A stretch of DNA of 64,000 nt, taken from positions 11,706,387 through 11,770,386 of the forward strand of contig JAVIAB010000047.1 in the NCBI GenBank assembly GCA_032433765.1, read 5' to 3'. Shown here piece after piece: positions 10,985 through 22,625 of this stretch. The notes under the pieces are model-generated. The model had not been told where the DNA came from and made no database searches. It saw nothing but the letters and a program-made list of their open reading frames with translations. Every line of letters starts with the position of its first letter. The first letter of the stretch is position 1. This stretch comes from Megaustenia siamemsis (lineage: Eukaryota; Mollusca; Gastropoda; Stylommatophora; Ariophantidae). A program made the translations under genes and the position numbers.

Positions 10985-11965
10985 ATAACCAGACCTACAT
11001 TTACTGACAGGAAACCTTGAACATTAACCAGACCTACATTTACTGACAGGAAACCTTAAACATTAACCAGACCTACATTTACTGACAGGAAACCTTGAAC
11101 ATTAACCAGGCCTACATTTACTGACAGGAAACCTTGAATAATTACCAGACCTACATTTACTGACAGGAAACCTTGAACATTAACCAAACCTACATTTACT
11201 GACAGGAAACCTTAAACATTAACCAGACCTACATTTACTGACAGGAAACCTTAAACATTAACCAGACCTACATTTACTGACAGGAAACCCTAAACATTAA
11301 CCAGACCTACATTTACTGACAGGAAACCTTGAACATTAACCAGACCTACATTTACTGACAGGAAACCTTAAACATTAACCAAACCTACATTTACTGACAG
11401 GAAACCTTGAATAATTACCCAGACCTACATTTACTGACAGGAAACCTTGAATAATTACCCAGACCTACATTTACTGACAGGAAACCTTAAATAATTACCC
11501 AGACCTACATTTACTGACAGGAAACCATAAACATTAACCAGACCTACATTTGCTGACAGGAAACCTTAAACATTAACCAGACCTACATTTACTGACAGGA
11601 AACCTTAAACATTAACCAGACCTACATTTACTGACAGGAAACCTTGAACATTAACCAGAACTACATTTACTGACAGGAAACCTTGAAAATTACCTAGACC
11701 TACATTTACTGACAGGAAACCTTGAACAATAATAAGACCTACATTTACTAACAGGAAACCTTGAACAAAAATGCAGACCCCCCACTTAATAACAGGAAAC
11801 CTTGAAATCTAACCAGGCCCGCATTTATTGACAGGAAACATTGAGCACTAACCAGCCCCGCATTTACTGACGGGAAACGTTGAATATGAACCAAGCCTAC
11901 ATTTATTGACAGGAAACCTTGAACACTAACCAGGCCCGCATTTACTGACCGGAAACTTTGCTAAC
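10985..11965. repeat. 39-bp tandem array, ~25 copies
   Basis: The unit contains 'cagacctacatttactgaca' and 'ggaaaccttgaacattaac'. Copies are nearly uniform on the left and decay on the right after about 11,690 (aataagacc, atgcagacc, gcccgcattta forms), so divergence increases toward one edge. Confidence 0.96.
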
Positions 11966-12255
11966 AGCCTTAAAGTGGCCAAGTTTTAGGGACGGTCTGA
12001 AAAAAAAAGATACTGATCAGTTAACTAAAATAAATACAAAAGAATTGAAAACTAGCATCGCAATTCCAGTAAAGGTATTAATGTATTTATTGGAATTACT
12101 TCGTTCACACTTATTTTAGAACCGTGTCTATTACTAATTTCGCCTCGGAGACGTAGGATGTCTAAATACGACAGTGCAAACTATATGCTAAAGACGTTAT
12201 CGGGTACCCATTGTTTTTTAAATAAATATATTGTACGTTTGATAAATAATAACTG
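11966..12255. other. No gene seen
   Basis: AT-rich unique sequence between the 39-bp array and SINE-2. Nothing recognised. Confidence 0.55.
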
Positions 12256-12622
12256 GTAAAAGGGTAAAGGTTGTCCTTCAGCAATTGTTGTTTAGTAATG
12301 AAGTGTTAGTGACGTCACTGCAACTAAGTCTCAGTTTCGCCCATATTTTCTCGGCCGCCTATCCAGAAGTGTTTGCAGACTTCTGGACAGTGTCGCTTCA
12401 AGCATCGAAACTGCGAGGGGGCATTCCTCATCTTTCCAGAGTACTTCTACCCTGGTACCCATTTCTGCAAGCGGCTGGGTCGACCGCGGGGGTATTTTTT
12501 TTCCAACCACGAGTACAACTCACATTGCTTCAGCGGGAATCGAACACGGGTTGTCCGAACGTCTGTAGCCTTGTCGAGTGGTTTTCCCAACTGGACTCCC
12601 TAGGTCCCCATCCCACAAAGTG
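12256..12622 (-). mobile_element. SINE-2, near full length
   Basis: The best-preserved SINE-2. On the minus strand the head has the A box (plus-strand 'tcccaactggactcc') and the B box (plus-strand 'gggaatcgaacacgg'). The body contains plus-strand 'tctcggccgcctatcc' and 'ggctgggtcgaccgcggggg'. It ends at the low-coordinate side with a short ggtaaaagggtaaagg tail. Confidence 0.87.
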
Positions 12623-13504
12623 CTTGCCCTAATCGTTTGTACTGTTCTATTGAACGTGATCTGTCCTGTAAAAAAGACGCGTTTTTACGTTCTTTTTGGT
12701 TCGTTTATGACGATCCATTTTCTTAATTCAGACCGTCATTACTCATCGACCAATACCGTCATGTCTTGACCAAACTAAGTATTCGTGTTTTTTTTTACCT
12801 TTTTCTCTTTTGCTATTCGATACATCTGACGAATGTCTTGGTCCGAAACGTCATCGTTTGTCTTGACTCTCAATAGATTGAGCTGTTTAATGCCGTTTTA
12901 TCTTTTTCTTATGTTAATCTCGCACGTAGGAAGCTTCAACAAGCCCAGACAAACTGTGGATATAGTAAACCCATAGAGACTCAAGTCGGACAAAATGCCA
13001 GAATGCTCTCTCAGATTTCTATCATTTCTGATACAATTCCACACGACTCGTGGTACAACGTGATTAGAAAGCGCACAATACAAGCAGAAGCCACGCAAAG
13101 ACATCAAGAGGAGACAATAAACGAGGTCATCATTGCCACTATACACCCGTCGTATCCAAATGAGTGATGTATATGTCGATCAAAGCACCGGAAACACAAT
13201 GCGGGCGTCCACATTTGCATGCGTATCCCATGGTATTTCCCTGCAAATAACCAATCATATTTTATCTGCAACCTGTTTTCGCGCATGTACATTTATCCAA
13301 ACCAGGTTATCTTAATTTTCCTTTCCGCGTGACTTTCTCTAGGGGCAGTCCTCAATTGCCCTAACCACACGAGATGAACAAATATGAGATCACTTTTATA
13401 GATCGATTGCCAGATTGGAGTGTAGTTTCTAGAGATCGAAGGTCATCGATAAATTGATAATTTTATCTGAGAGTTGGGTTTATATGGGGCGCGTCACAAG
13501 TTTC
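12623..13504. other. No gene seen
   Basis: Unique sequence with short overlapping open frames near 12.9-13.3 kb on both strands, none with a recognisable domain or splice context. Confidence 0.55.
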
Positions 13505-14688
13505 GAATTTGTGGATGTGTGGCTAGATTGATAATTGTGGATGTGTGGCTAGATTGATAATTGTGGATGTGTGGGTATATTGATAATTATGGATGTGTGA
13601 CTATATTGATAATTGTGGATGTGTGGCTATATTGATAATTGTGGATGTGTGGCTATATTGATAATTGTGAATGTGTTGCTATATTGATAATTGTGGATGT
13701 GTGGCTATATTGATAATTGTGGATGTGTGGCTATATTGATAATTGTCAATGTGTGGCTATATTGATAATTGTGGATGTGTGGCTATATTGATAATTGTGG
13801 ATGTGTGGCTATATTGATAATTGTGGATGTGTGGCTATATTGATAATTGTGAATGTGTGGCTATATTGATAATTGTGGATGTGTGGGTATATTGATAATT
13901 GTGGATGTGTGGCTATATTGATAATGGTGGATGTGTGGCTATATTGATAATTGTGGATGTGTGGCAATATTGATAACTGTGGGTGTGTGGCTATATTGAT
14001 AATTGTGAATGTGTGGCTATATTGATAATTGTGGATGTGTGGCTATATTGATAATTGTGAATGTGTGGCTATATTGATAATTGTGGATGTGTGGCTATAT
14101 TGATAATTGTGGATGTGTGGCTATATTGAAAATTGTGGATGTGTGGCTATATTGATAACTGTGGGTGTGTGGCTATATTGATAATTGTGAATGTGTAGTC
14201 ATATTGATAATTGTGAATGTGTAGTCATATTGATAATTCTGAATGTGTAGTCATATTGATAATTGTGAATGTGTAGTCATATTGATAATTGTGGATGTGT
14301 AGTCATATTGATAATTGTGAATGTGTAGTCATATTGATAATTGTGGATGTGTAGTCATATTGATAATTGTGGATGTGTAGTCATATTGATAATTTTGAAT
14401 GTGTAGTCATATTGATAATTGTGGATGTGTGGCTATATTGATAACTGTGGGTGTGTGGCTATATTGATAATTGTGAATGTGTAGTCATATTGATAATTGT
14501 GAATGTGTAGTCATATTGATAATTCTGAATGTGTAGTCATATTGATAATTGTGAATGTGTAGTCATATTGATAATTGTGGATGTGTAGTCATATTGATAA
14601 TTGTGGATGTGTAGTCATATTGATAATTGTGGATGTGTAGTCATATTGATAATTGTGAATGTGTAGTCATATTGATAATTGTTAAAGT
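13505..14688. repeat. 26-bp tandem array, ~45 copies
   Basis: The unit contains 'attgataattgtggatgtgt' and 'ggctat'. In the right half many units carry gtagtcat in place of gtggctat. A block of about 280 bp around 14,150-14,400 recurs at 14,430-14,670, suggesting segmental duplication inside the array. Its right edge coincides with the LINE-B 3' end. Confidence 0.96.
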
Positions 14689-15162
14689 CTCTTTCTTCTT
14701 CTCCTTTCCTTCCTCATTTGCCTATCAGCGTCAATGGCGATAAAACGTGCAGTCTGGTACCCTCATAACGTAAATTAAAAGCTCGCTGTGTTGTATTTTG
14801 GTCTTTTGTCTCATCACGTGGCCAAACCATTGTATCTGTTGTTTCTTTATGTATTCAATGGAGGGAATTGTTCCAGCTCTTTTTCCTCAGTTGTTCATTT
14901 CTTATCTTATATATCAGGCTGTTTCCTGTCATTCGTCTTGCACATTTCATCTAGGTATGGTTACTTTTTTTTGTATTGTTCTTGGGTCTAGAGTGCAGGT
15001 AGCACAACGTTGGGATGAAGATTGAGTACCCGTTTTGCCTCGAGTATTTTTTTCTTTGTTGAGCAATAGTGGTGATAGTTTCCAATGATTTGACAAGCTT
15101 GGTTGGATTGTGAGTCTATTTCTGCTGCTTGTGACTTGTCGATCGTCACTAGACTTCCTACA
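14689..15162 (-). mobile_element. LINE-B 3' fragment
   Basis: Antisense copy aligned with 20.03-20.6 kb. Shared plus-strand landmarks are 'ttgcctatcagcgtcaatgg', 'atcacgtggccaaaccattg' and 'agcacaacgttgggatgaag'. Several frameshifts. It is interrupted at its 5' side by a SINE-1 insertion. Confidence 0.8.
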
Positions 15163-15379
15163 AGAGTTAGGGTTCGATCCCAACCGACGGCTTCCGGTTC
15201 ACCCAGCCTTTAATGGGTACCGGATTTTTTTTCTGAGAAAGTAAAGTGGCATGGGCGTAATACCGACCACATTACCCCAAAAATCATGCGCTGAAGAAAT
15301 GTAAAATTAATGGTCACTAACACCATATTCCCTATATGCCACTTGGCGTGACGGGGGTACTTTACTTTACTTACTTACA
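15163..15379 (+). mobile_element. SINE-1, 5'-truncated, inserted in LINE-B
   Basis: Starts at the B-box region 'gggttcgatcccaaccgac', lacks the A-box half, and continues through the full body to 'ctttactttacttactt'. It sits at the left edge of the LINE-B match, so it inserted into or at the end of that copy. Confidence 0.85.
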
Positions 15380-15554
15380 AGTCTTCATAGGTATTTACTT
15401 ATTTTGATTGTTTTAATTGTTTCTTAAATATCTCTTTGGTCTGTAATATGTATGGTTTACTTATTATATAGTATATGTGTGTGCAGTTATTTGCATTGTT
15501 AATAATTTTTTTTATATTTTTTAGTTCATTTTTTAATGTGTTGCTAATATTGTA

Positions 15555-16140
15555 ATATTGAAATACTTGGGCACATTAATAACATCAGATGGAAGATGCA
15601 ACACAGAAATAAAAAGCAGAATAGCTCAGGCCAAAATAGCATTTCAGAAAATGACAAATATCTTAAACAACAAATCTATGTAAATAGAAAAGAGATAGAG
15701 AGTTCATCGATGCTATATAGAACCATTTCTGACCTATGGAAGCGAATCATGGACAATAGACAAACAAATGAAAAGGCGATTAGAGGCCACAGAGATGGAA
15801 TTTCTCAGAAGAATGTTGAAAATTCCCTGGACAGCTAAAAAGACCAATGAGAAAGTTCTCAAAGAAAGAGGCCAACATAAAAAGGGAGCTCTTAAAAAAA
15901 CATCAGAAAGAAGCAATCAACATTTTTTGGGCACATCATGAGAAGAGGAAAGTTGGAATGCTTGGTTACAACTGGCAAAATAAAAGGAAAGAGAGATCGC
16001 GGAAGACAAAGAGATAAAATACTGGATAGCTTGGTGTCATGGCATGGAAAACAGTCAACAACAGAACTCATACGATGCACTGTGGATAAAAGATTGTGGA
16101 TGGACATGATCGCCAACGCCAACCGGTACGGTACATGATG
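15555..16140 (+). mobile_element. LINE-D fragment, RT C-terminal region
   Basis: Translation in shifting frames gives 'LKYLGTLITSDGRCNTEI', 'FQKMTNILNNKSM', 'MEFLRRMLKIPWTAKKTNEK' and a tail reaching 'atgatcgccaacgcc'. This is the same family as 8.6-9.1 kb in sense orientation. At least two frameshifts and one stop make it non-functional. Confidence 0.8.
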
Positions 16141-16254
16141 ATGATGAATATTGTTGAAGGTTTGCATATATTAGCGCTATTTATTTTACAACTGTTTTTT
16201 GTTTTGTTTACTTAGTTGTCTTGATTGTATGTTTATCGGGGTATATTTGTGTGC

Positions 16255-17170
16255 TTTATATTTCAAACGAACAGATATGAGACAGATACAAGCAAAAATT
16301 ATTGTCACGAGTTAGAAGAAGTCACTGGAAGTCGGTCATGTGCTGAGGATGAATGAAGAAATACATCGGTCATGTGCTGAGGATGAATGAAGAAATACAT
16401 CGGTCATGTGCTGAGGATGAATGAAGAAATACATCGGTCATGTGCTGAGGATGAATGAAGAAATACATCGGTCATGTGCTGAGGATGAATGAAGAAATAC
16501 ATCGGTCATGTGCTGAGGATGAATGAAGAAATACATCGGTCATGTGCTGAGGATGAATGAAGAAATACATCGGTCATGTGCTGAGAATGAATGAAGAAAT
16601 ACATTGGTCATGTGCTGAGGATGAAGGAAGAAATACATCGGTCATGTGCTGAGGATGAATGAAGAAATACATCGGTCATGTGCTGAGGATGAATGAAGAA
16701 ATACATCGGTCATGTGCTGAGAATGAATGAAGAAATACATCGGTCATGTGCTGAGAATGAATGAAGAAATACATCGGTTATGTGCTGAGAATGAATGAAG
16801 AAATGCATCGGTCATGTGCTGAGAATGAATGAAGAAATACATCGGTCATGTGCTGAGAATGAATGAAGAAATACATCGGTCATGTGCTGAGAATGAATGA
16901 AGAAATACATCGGTCATGTGCTGAGAATGAATGAAGAAATACATCGGTCATGTGCTGAGAATGAATGAAGAAAGATTTCCGTATCTGCCATTCATGTGTT
17001 AACCATCTGGTAAAAGAAAGGCAGACCAAGAAAATCGTTGCGAGAAAAAATTCCTTTTAAGACTCAACCATGAAACGAAGAAATAACCAAGAACTACAAG
17101 AACCAGCAGCAAGTCGCCAATGGTGAAGAACTATGATTTCCACCCTATGTGCCGTCTTCGGCCCGAGAGT
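16255..17170 (+). mobile_element. LINE-C fragment with internal array
   Basis: The left flank (16,255-16,345) reads 'RVRRSHWK'-like codons before 'ggtcatgtgctgag'. The right flank (16,966-17,170) matches the antisense LINE-C at 22.13-22.36 kb, with 'ggtaaaagaaaggcagacca' (G-K-R-K-A-D), 'aagaactacaagaaccagca' and 'ccgtcttcggcccgagag'. Between them the 'IGHVLRMNEE' codons are repeated as a 34-bp array. It is a dead RT C-terminal fragment. Confidence 0.8.
16345..16965 (+). repeat. 34-bp array from LINE-C codons
   Basis: About 18 copies of a unit containing 'catcggtcatgtgctgagga' and 'tgaatgaagaaata'. One phase encodes I-G-H-V-L-R-M-N-E-E, matching the LINE-C RT motif that continues into both flanks. 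The period is not a multiple of three, so the frame is lost with each repeat. Confidence 0.93.
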
Positions 17171-17234
17171 AAAATGAATGAACGTGTATGTTGATATGTT
17201 TATTATGTTACATTTTACATATGTGACATTTTAT

Positions 17235-17370
17235 TTTATTTTTCTACATTATATGTTTTATATTCTCTAAATCATGTCACACCATTTCTACATTATATGT
17301 CACATCATCTCAACATTATATGTCACATCATCTCTACATTATATGTCACATCATCTCTACATTATATGTT
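17235..17370. repeat. Short 23-bp array
   Basis: Four to five copies containing 'catcatctctacattatatg'. Surrounding sequence (17,171-17,750) shows no gene. Confidence 0.8.
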
Positions 17371-17749
17371 ATATCCTGGATCTTTGAAATTGTTCAATTT
17401 TAACTTTGGACCTTAGATGATCAAGTTGATTGGACCCCTCATCGTCCAATCAAGCGCTGGGGTCTAATCTCGGAAGAGCTGATTACAAGGTTTCTTTTTC
17501 CTTCAGGAAGTGAAATTAAAATCTCTGGCCTGTACATCACGTGCTGACAGCACTGTATTAACATATTACCTTTATTCTCCACCATTGAACAGAAAGCCCT
17601 CCACGATATCTAAAAAAAAATTGAATAAATGACGAAGGAATAGTTCGCGTTTTTTGTTTGTTTTAAAAGTTGATGTTTGGTTGACCTTCCATAGTTTTAG
17701 AAAATAAACAAATTTCTAGTACCATTGCAACGGAACATGTTCTTAAGCT

Positions 17750-18295
17750 CTTAACAACCAACAAATTCTAACAGAAAAACGCTCTTTCTAACAACCAACA
17801 AATCCTAACAGAAAAAACGCTCTAACAACCAACAAATCCTAACAGAAAAACGCTCTAACAACCAACAAAGCCTAACAGAAAAACGCTCTAACAACCAACA
17901 AAGCCTAACAGAAAAACGCTCTTTCTAACAACCAACAAATCCTAACAGAAAAACGCTCTTTCTTACAACTAGGAAAGTCTAACAGAAAAACGCTCTAACA
18001 ACCAACAAATTCTAACAGAAAAACGCTCTAACAACCAACAAATTCTAACAGAAAAACGCTCTAACAACCAACAAAGCCTAACAGAAAAACGCTCTTTCTT
18101 AAAACTAGGAAAGTCTAACAGAAAAAAACGCTCTAACAACCAACAAATCCTAACAGAAAAACGCTCTTTCTTACAACTAGGAAAGTCTAACAGAAAAAAA
18201 CGCTCTAACAACCAACAAATCCTAACAGAAAAACGCTCTTTCTTACAACTAGGAAAGTCTAACAGAAAAACGCTCTGTCTAACAACCAACAAACA
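17750..18295. repeat. 33/37-bp tandem array
   Basis: About 16 units containing 'aacaaccaacaaatcctaac' and 'agaaaaacgctct'. A second form has 'ttacaactaggaaagtctaa'. The forms occur in a loosely ordered pattern, suggesting higher-order copying. Long minus-strand frames are a by-product. Confidence 0.93.
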
Positions 18296-18828
18296 GAAGA
18301 ACCGTAACAGTAACGACATTAACGATCCGACAGGCCTTCCCACATTTATTTCTATAACTTATAAGAACTGATCCATTTTTCCCCATTCGCGTCGACAGAC
18401 ACCCAATTCTCAGCCGGCAGCGACCGAGTCCACACAACCGGGAGATTAAACAGAACACAGGTTCGGTTAGCGACAAGTCAACACCATCTGTATTATCTCA
18501 GTCACACAGACAGACAGTTAAAGCTCCCCGGAGTTTGTGTCTCCTTTCGCCTCAACGGAAGCATCGCTAGGAAGGAGTGACTGAAAGGAAACTGATTCAC
18601 AAAGGACAAAAAGGCGAAAATTCATTTGAATAAATTATTGTAATTAAATTGCATGAAAGTCTGACATTTTTTCCCTCCCTCAGTAAATTAAAAAGATGAA
18701 ATAAGAAGATAGTCACGTGGTTCTCTCGCTGAACGAGAAGAAATAAAGAACCTCGTCAAGCCTCGTGTATCATGTATAAGGAATTTAATGTTGTAGTGTC
18801 CATATTTGTTTTATGTAAAATAAGGGTA
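18296..18828. other. No gene seen
   Basis: Unique sequence with scattered short open frames and no recognised motif. Confidence 0.55.
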
Positions 18829-18948
18829 ACAAAACGGTATAAAGCAGCTAAACTACTAGAAAGACAATACAAACTACGTCGCTTCGGCAAGAGCCTTCAG
18901 CAGGTTCAATAAAATTGCTATCAGTTTAGTTGCTTTATACCGTTTTGT
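18829..18948 (-). mobile_element. Inverted repeat with ribozyme-like core
   Basis: Two 31-bp arms (18,829-18,859 and 18,918-18,948; about 28 of 31 paired) flank a 58-bp centre. On the minus strand the centre holds 'cctgctgaaggctcttgccg' then aagcgacg, the same layout as the motif near the ends of the Penelope-like copies at 47-53.6 kb. Probably a remnant of a Penelope-like terminal region; no RT coding is nearby. Confidence 0.5.
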
Positions 18949-19186
18949 ATTTATTGTACATGCTCTTTGCTGTTCAACTAGGAGATCCTCGCATTGTATT
19001 TAACATTATCTCTATTTCATACTTGTACTTATCTTCTTGTTTGCTTTAACTTGGCACATTGTTGGGTAATGCATCAACGAATGAAAACAAACAACAAATA
19101 AAACAAAGGGTACGGTTATAACTTGATGTAGGTGAGGGGCAACATAACAACAAAACGACGCTTCTACTCATTTGGTCTTCGAATGG

Positions 19187-19188
<2 letters not shown>

Positions 19189-19233
<45 letters not shown>

Positions 19234-19260
19234 ATATACAATATATATAGACAATATATA
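19189..19260. repeat. (TA)n microsatellite
   Basis: About 40 bp of pure (TA)n followed by interrupted atatataga/caatatata units. Confidence 0.9.
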
Positions 19261-19439
19261 TAGACAAACAAACAAATAAAATGACAAAGAAATTATATGC
19301 TAGAGCAGTGGCTCTCAAATGTTCCTTCACCGCGGACCCCTATTAAAATACGTTCTGTGGTCATGGACCCCCAAGATTTATTTTCTTTTGTGCTTTCATT
19401 CATTGTTTCTTTCCATTTGGCTACATAATATCGTACTAT

Positions 19440-19615
19440 ATATTTCAATCCTTCGCGGACCATCTGTGACGCCACCTCGGACCAACTGTGACGACTCGGA
19501 CCTCTGTGACGTCACCTCGAACCCATGTAACGTCATCTAGGACCCCTGTGACGTCACCTCGGACCCCTGTGACGGCACCTCGGACCGATGTGACGTCTCC
19601 GCGGACCCCTGTGTA
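19440..19615. repeat. 21-bp array
   Basis: About eight diverged copies containing 'ggacccctgtgacgtcacct'. The unit contains the palindrome tgacgtca, but repetition alone gives no support for a regulatory role. Confidence 0.85.
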
Positions 19616-19619
19616 TTAG

Positions 19620-20024
19620 AGAAAAATATAAAAGAGATGAGGGTAAAGGAAGTGAGTTAAGTAGAAGAAGAATGGACAGATCTATAATGATTAAATAAGA
19701 GGAAAATATTAAGAGAGAACGGAATAAAAAAGTTAAATGTGGGAGATAATGATAGAAGGAAGAAAACAGAGGTATGAACAGAAAGGTAGGAGTGAGAGAA
19801 ATTGTGAGGAAAATATTGAAATGAAATACATTAAATTAACTAGGGCAAAAAAATTAATGATGGAGAAACAGAGAAAGAGAGAGAGAGACAGAGAGAGAAA
19901 AGTGTGTGTATGTGTGTGGGTGTGTGTGATTTCGCATGTATATGTGTATGAGTCATTGTGTATTGTTTGTGGTGTATGTATGTGTGTTTGTGTGACAACA
20001 ATAAAGAGAATGAGAAAAAATTAT
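19620..20024. repeat. Purine-rich and GT-rich simple sequence
   Basis: A ga-rich stretch (19,640-19,900) followed by a (TG)n-like stretch (19,900-19,995). Open frames on both strands are low-complexity. No gene seen. Confidence 0.7.
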
Positions 20025-20855
20025 GGCAGTAGATTCTTCTTCTTCTTCTTTTTTCCTTCCTCGTCTGCCTTTCAGCGTCGAGGGGAGATATCATTTGGGG
20101 TCTTTTGCTCTTCTGCTTGCCTCAGCGGCTGTTATGTTTCCTAGTGCTTCTAATATTCCATCGATCCATCATTTTCGTGGTCGACCCTTGGGTCTGGTGT
20201 TCTCACAACGTTTGTTGAAGGCTCGTTGTGTTGTGTTTTGATCTTTCTGCCTTGTCACGTGGCCAAACCATTTTATCTGTTGTTTCCTTATATATTCTAT
20301 GGCGGGGGCTATTCCTAGCTTTTTTCTCAGTTCTTCATTTCTGATCTTATCTCTCTGACTGTTTCCTGTCATTCGGCTAACACATTTCATCTCAGTAGAA
20401 GTTATTTTCTTTTTAATGTTCTTGCATCTAGGGTCCAGGTCTGGCATTGGTAGCACAACGTTGGGATGAAGATTGTATTGTACGGTGCCCGTTCTTGTCT
20501 CTAGAGTTATTTCCTTGTTGGACAATAGTTGTGTTAGCTGTCCAATTATTTGACAAGCTTTGTTGTATCTTGATTCTATCTCTGCAGTTTGTGAATTATC
20601 GTTTGTCATTAAACTTCCTATGTATTTAAATTCCGCTACTTGTTTTAGTTGTCTACCGTCTATAATTATATTAATGTTCTTTTTCTCTTTTGCGATATTC
20701 ATGACTTTTGTTTTGTTTATGTTGATTTTAATGTTGCATTTTGTGCCTGTTCCGTGTAGTCTATTTAAGTGCTCTTGTAGGTTTCTATTTGTCCATGTAT
20801 TAGTGCCTGATCGTCTTCAAATAGAAGCTCGTTGATCTCTTCTATCTCTGATTGG
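20025..20855 (-). mobile_element. LINE-B, longest copy, RT C-terminal half
   Basis: The longest LINE-B copy. Reading 5' to 3' on the minus strand: 'LLFEDDQALIHGQIE', where F-E-D-D resembles the LINE catalytic F-A-D-D box; then 'MNKTKVMNIAKEK', 'VAEFKYIGSLMTND', 'LLSNKEITLETRTG', 'IRNEELRKKLGIAPAIEYI', 'KQQIKWFGHVTRQKD' and 'RPKGRPRK'. The frame is open for about 177 codons (20,169-20,702). Upstream palm and any endonuclease are absent. The 3' end lies near 20,030, where plus-strand 'cgtctgcctttcagcgtcga' is followed by a ttcttcttc tail complement. 5'-truncated. Confidence 0.85.
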
Positions 20856-21154
20856 TTGGTTAATTTGCATTAGATTGAGATAGAAAATGAGAGGAGGATA
20901 AGAAAATAAAGAAAAGGAATTGAATTATATGGAATAGAACGATACACGGAGAGGGTAAGATGTAGGAAGAGAGAAGTGGACAGATAGAATGAGAGAGAGA
21001 TTCATATAGTCGCCGTTAACTGTTCACTTTTAGAATATCAGGCTGAGCTGCCTCCCGGGTCTAAACACAGAAGATCGACGAAAAAAAAAAATAATAATAA
21101 TCTAACGACATTACCTATTTCCGACCTTCTAGATTTGCCATTGTAAATGTGTGG

Positions 21155-21590
21155 TTGGAGAAGAGAATCCCCAAGCGAGGCTATAGGAGAAGAGAATCCC
21201 CAACCGAGGCTATTGGAGAAGAGAATCCCCAAGCGAGGCTATTGGAGAAGAGAATCCCCAACCGAGGCTATAGGAGAAGAGAATCCCCAACCGAGGCTAT
21301 TGGAGAAGAGAATCCCCAACCGAGCCTATAGGAGAAGAGAATCCCCAAGCGAGGCTATAGGAGAAGAGAATCCCCAAGCGAGGATATAGGAGAAGAGAAT
21401 CCCCAACCGAGGCTATAGGAGAAGAGAATCCCCAAGCGAGGCTATTGGAGAAGAGAATCCCCAACCGAGGCTATAGGAGAAGAGAATCCCCAAGCGAGGC
21501 TATAGGAGAAGAGAATCCCCAACCGAGGCTATAGGAGAAGAGAATCCCCAAGCGAGGCTATTGGAGAAGAGAATCCCCAACCGAGGCTAT
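21155..21590. repeat. 29-bp tandem array, ~15 copies
   Basis: The unit contains 'ggagaagagaatccccaacc' and 'gaggctata'. Only two alternations (aacc/aagc, tata/tatt) vary, so the copies are very homogeneous and probably young. Open frames across it are by-products. Confidence 0.96.
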
Positions 21591-22130
21591 ACTATGTTCC
21601 ATAAATGTTTGCACTTGTTCCGGTAGATTTTGCATTCTCAACGCATAAATAATTATGCTGTCATTAAACGTTCATCCCGAACAAAAATTCATCATTAACC
21701 AAATATGCTCAGGGACGGGGTAAAAACATGAAATCTCTCGATAATTTTATCACATGCATTATCACTTGAATTTTATTTGAGAATCGACCGCCTCCTCGGG
21801 AGATTTATGCCACGAGAATAATATAAAAGCAAGCATGAAAGAGAGGGTGAATGTGCAATGAATTGGAGACAAGTGGAACGATAGACAACTCTCAGCGGAG
21901 CAGTTATATTGTGTGATTAAAGTGTTTGGACATACTCCGGAAGTAGAGGATGGGCGGAGGTACCCATGGCTACGGTACGCTGATTGAACATGAGGGTATA
22001 GTTTGAGAAAGGCCTGGACTATTTCTCTTCAGTTTTGAAAACAGCAAATAGCCGGATTGCAAGAACTATTATGAGAATGACATTATCTAATTTGAGAACA
22101 GGCATTCATTCATCATTCATTCATCGTTCA
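21591..22130. other. No gene seen
   Basis: Unique sequence ending in (cattcatt) simple repeats near 22,105-22,140. Nothing recognised. Confidence 0.55.
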
Positions 22131-22625
22131 TTCATTCATTTTATTTCCGGGCCGGAGACAGGACACACGGCAGAAGTCAAAGTTCTCCATGATTGACGAT
22201 TTGCAGCTAGTTCCTGTAGTTCTTGGTTTTTTCTTACACCCATGATTGAGCCTTCCCTAGTATTTGTTTTGCTTAGATATTCTCTTGGTCTGCCTTGTTT
22301 TCTTTTACCAAATGGTTTCCTCAAGAATGCCTGATGAGAAGGTCTTTCTTCCTTCACTCTCAGCACATGACCGATGCATTTCCAACGCCTTCTTCTCGAG
22401 AAGCTATGATCAAGCTATTGAGCTCGACACTTTTTCTTGTTTAGAATCGTCACTTTTATGTTCCTTTGAAATGTATTCTTCCCAGCTTATGTTTGAGATC
22501 ATACGAAGACATTTGTTTTCAAAGGCATTTAATTTCCTGTCTAAAGTCTTGCTATATTTCCAGCTTTAACATCCATATGCCAGTACTGGTATCACACTGG
22601 TGTTGAACAGTCTACATTTCTTTTA
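22131..22625 (-). mobile_element. LINE-C fragment, RT C-terminal region
   Basis: Minus-strand reading, 5' to 3': 'KCRLFNTSVIPVLAYGC' (RT end block, near 22,600), then the cysteine/serine-rich link, 'KCIGHVLRVKEERPSHQAF', 'GKRKQGRPREYLSKTNTR', 'QELQELAANRQSWRTL' and 'AVCPVSGPEIK' followed by a stop. Frames shift at least twice. The 5' side of the LINE sequence passes directly into the 35-bp array at about 22,626. Confidence 0.85.

Noticed and set aside
19440..19615. Cluster of tgacgtca palindromes as CREB-type sites
   Set aside because: They come from a 21-bp tandem unit; repetition alone explains their density, and several copies are mutated.
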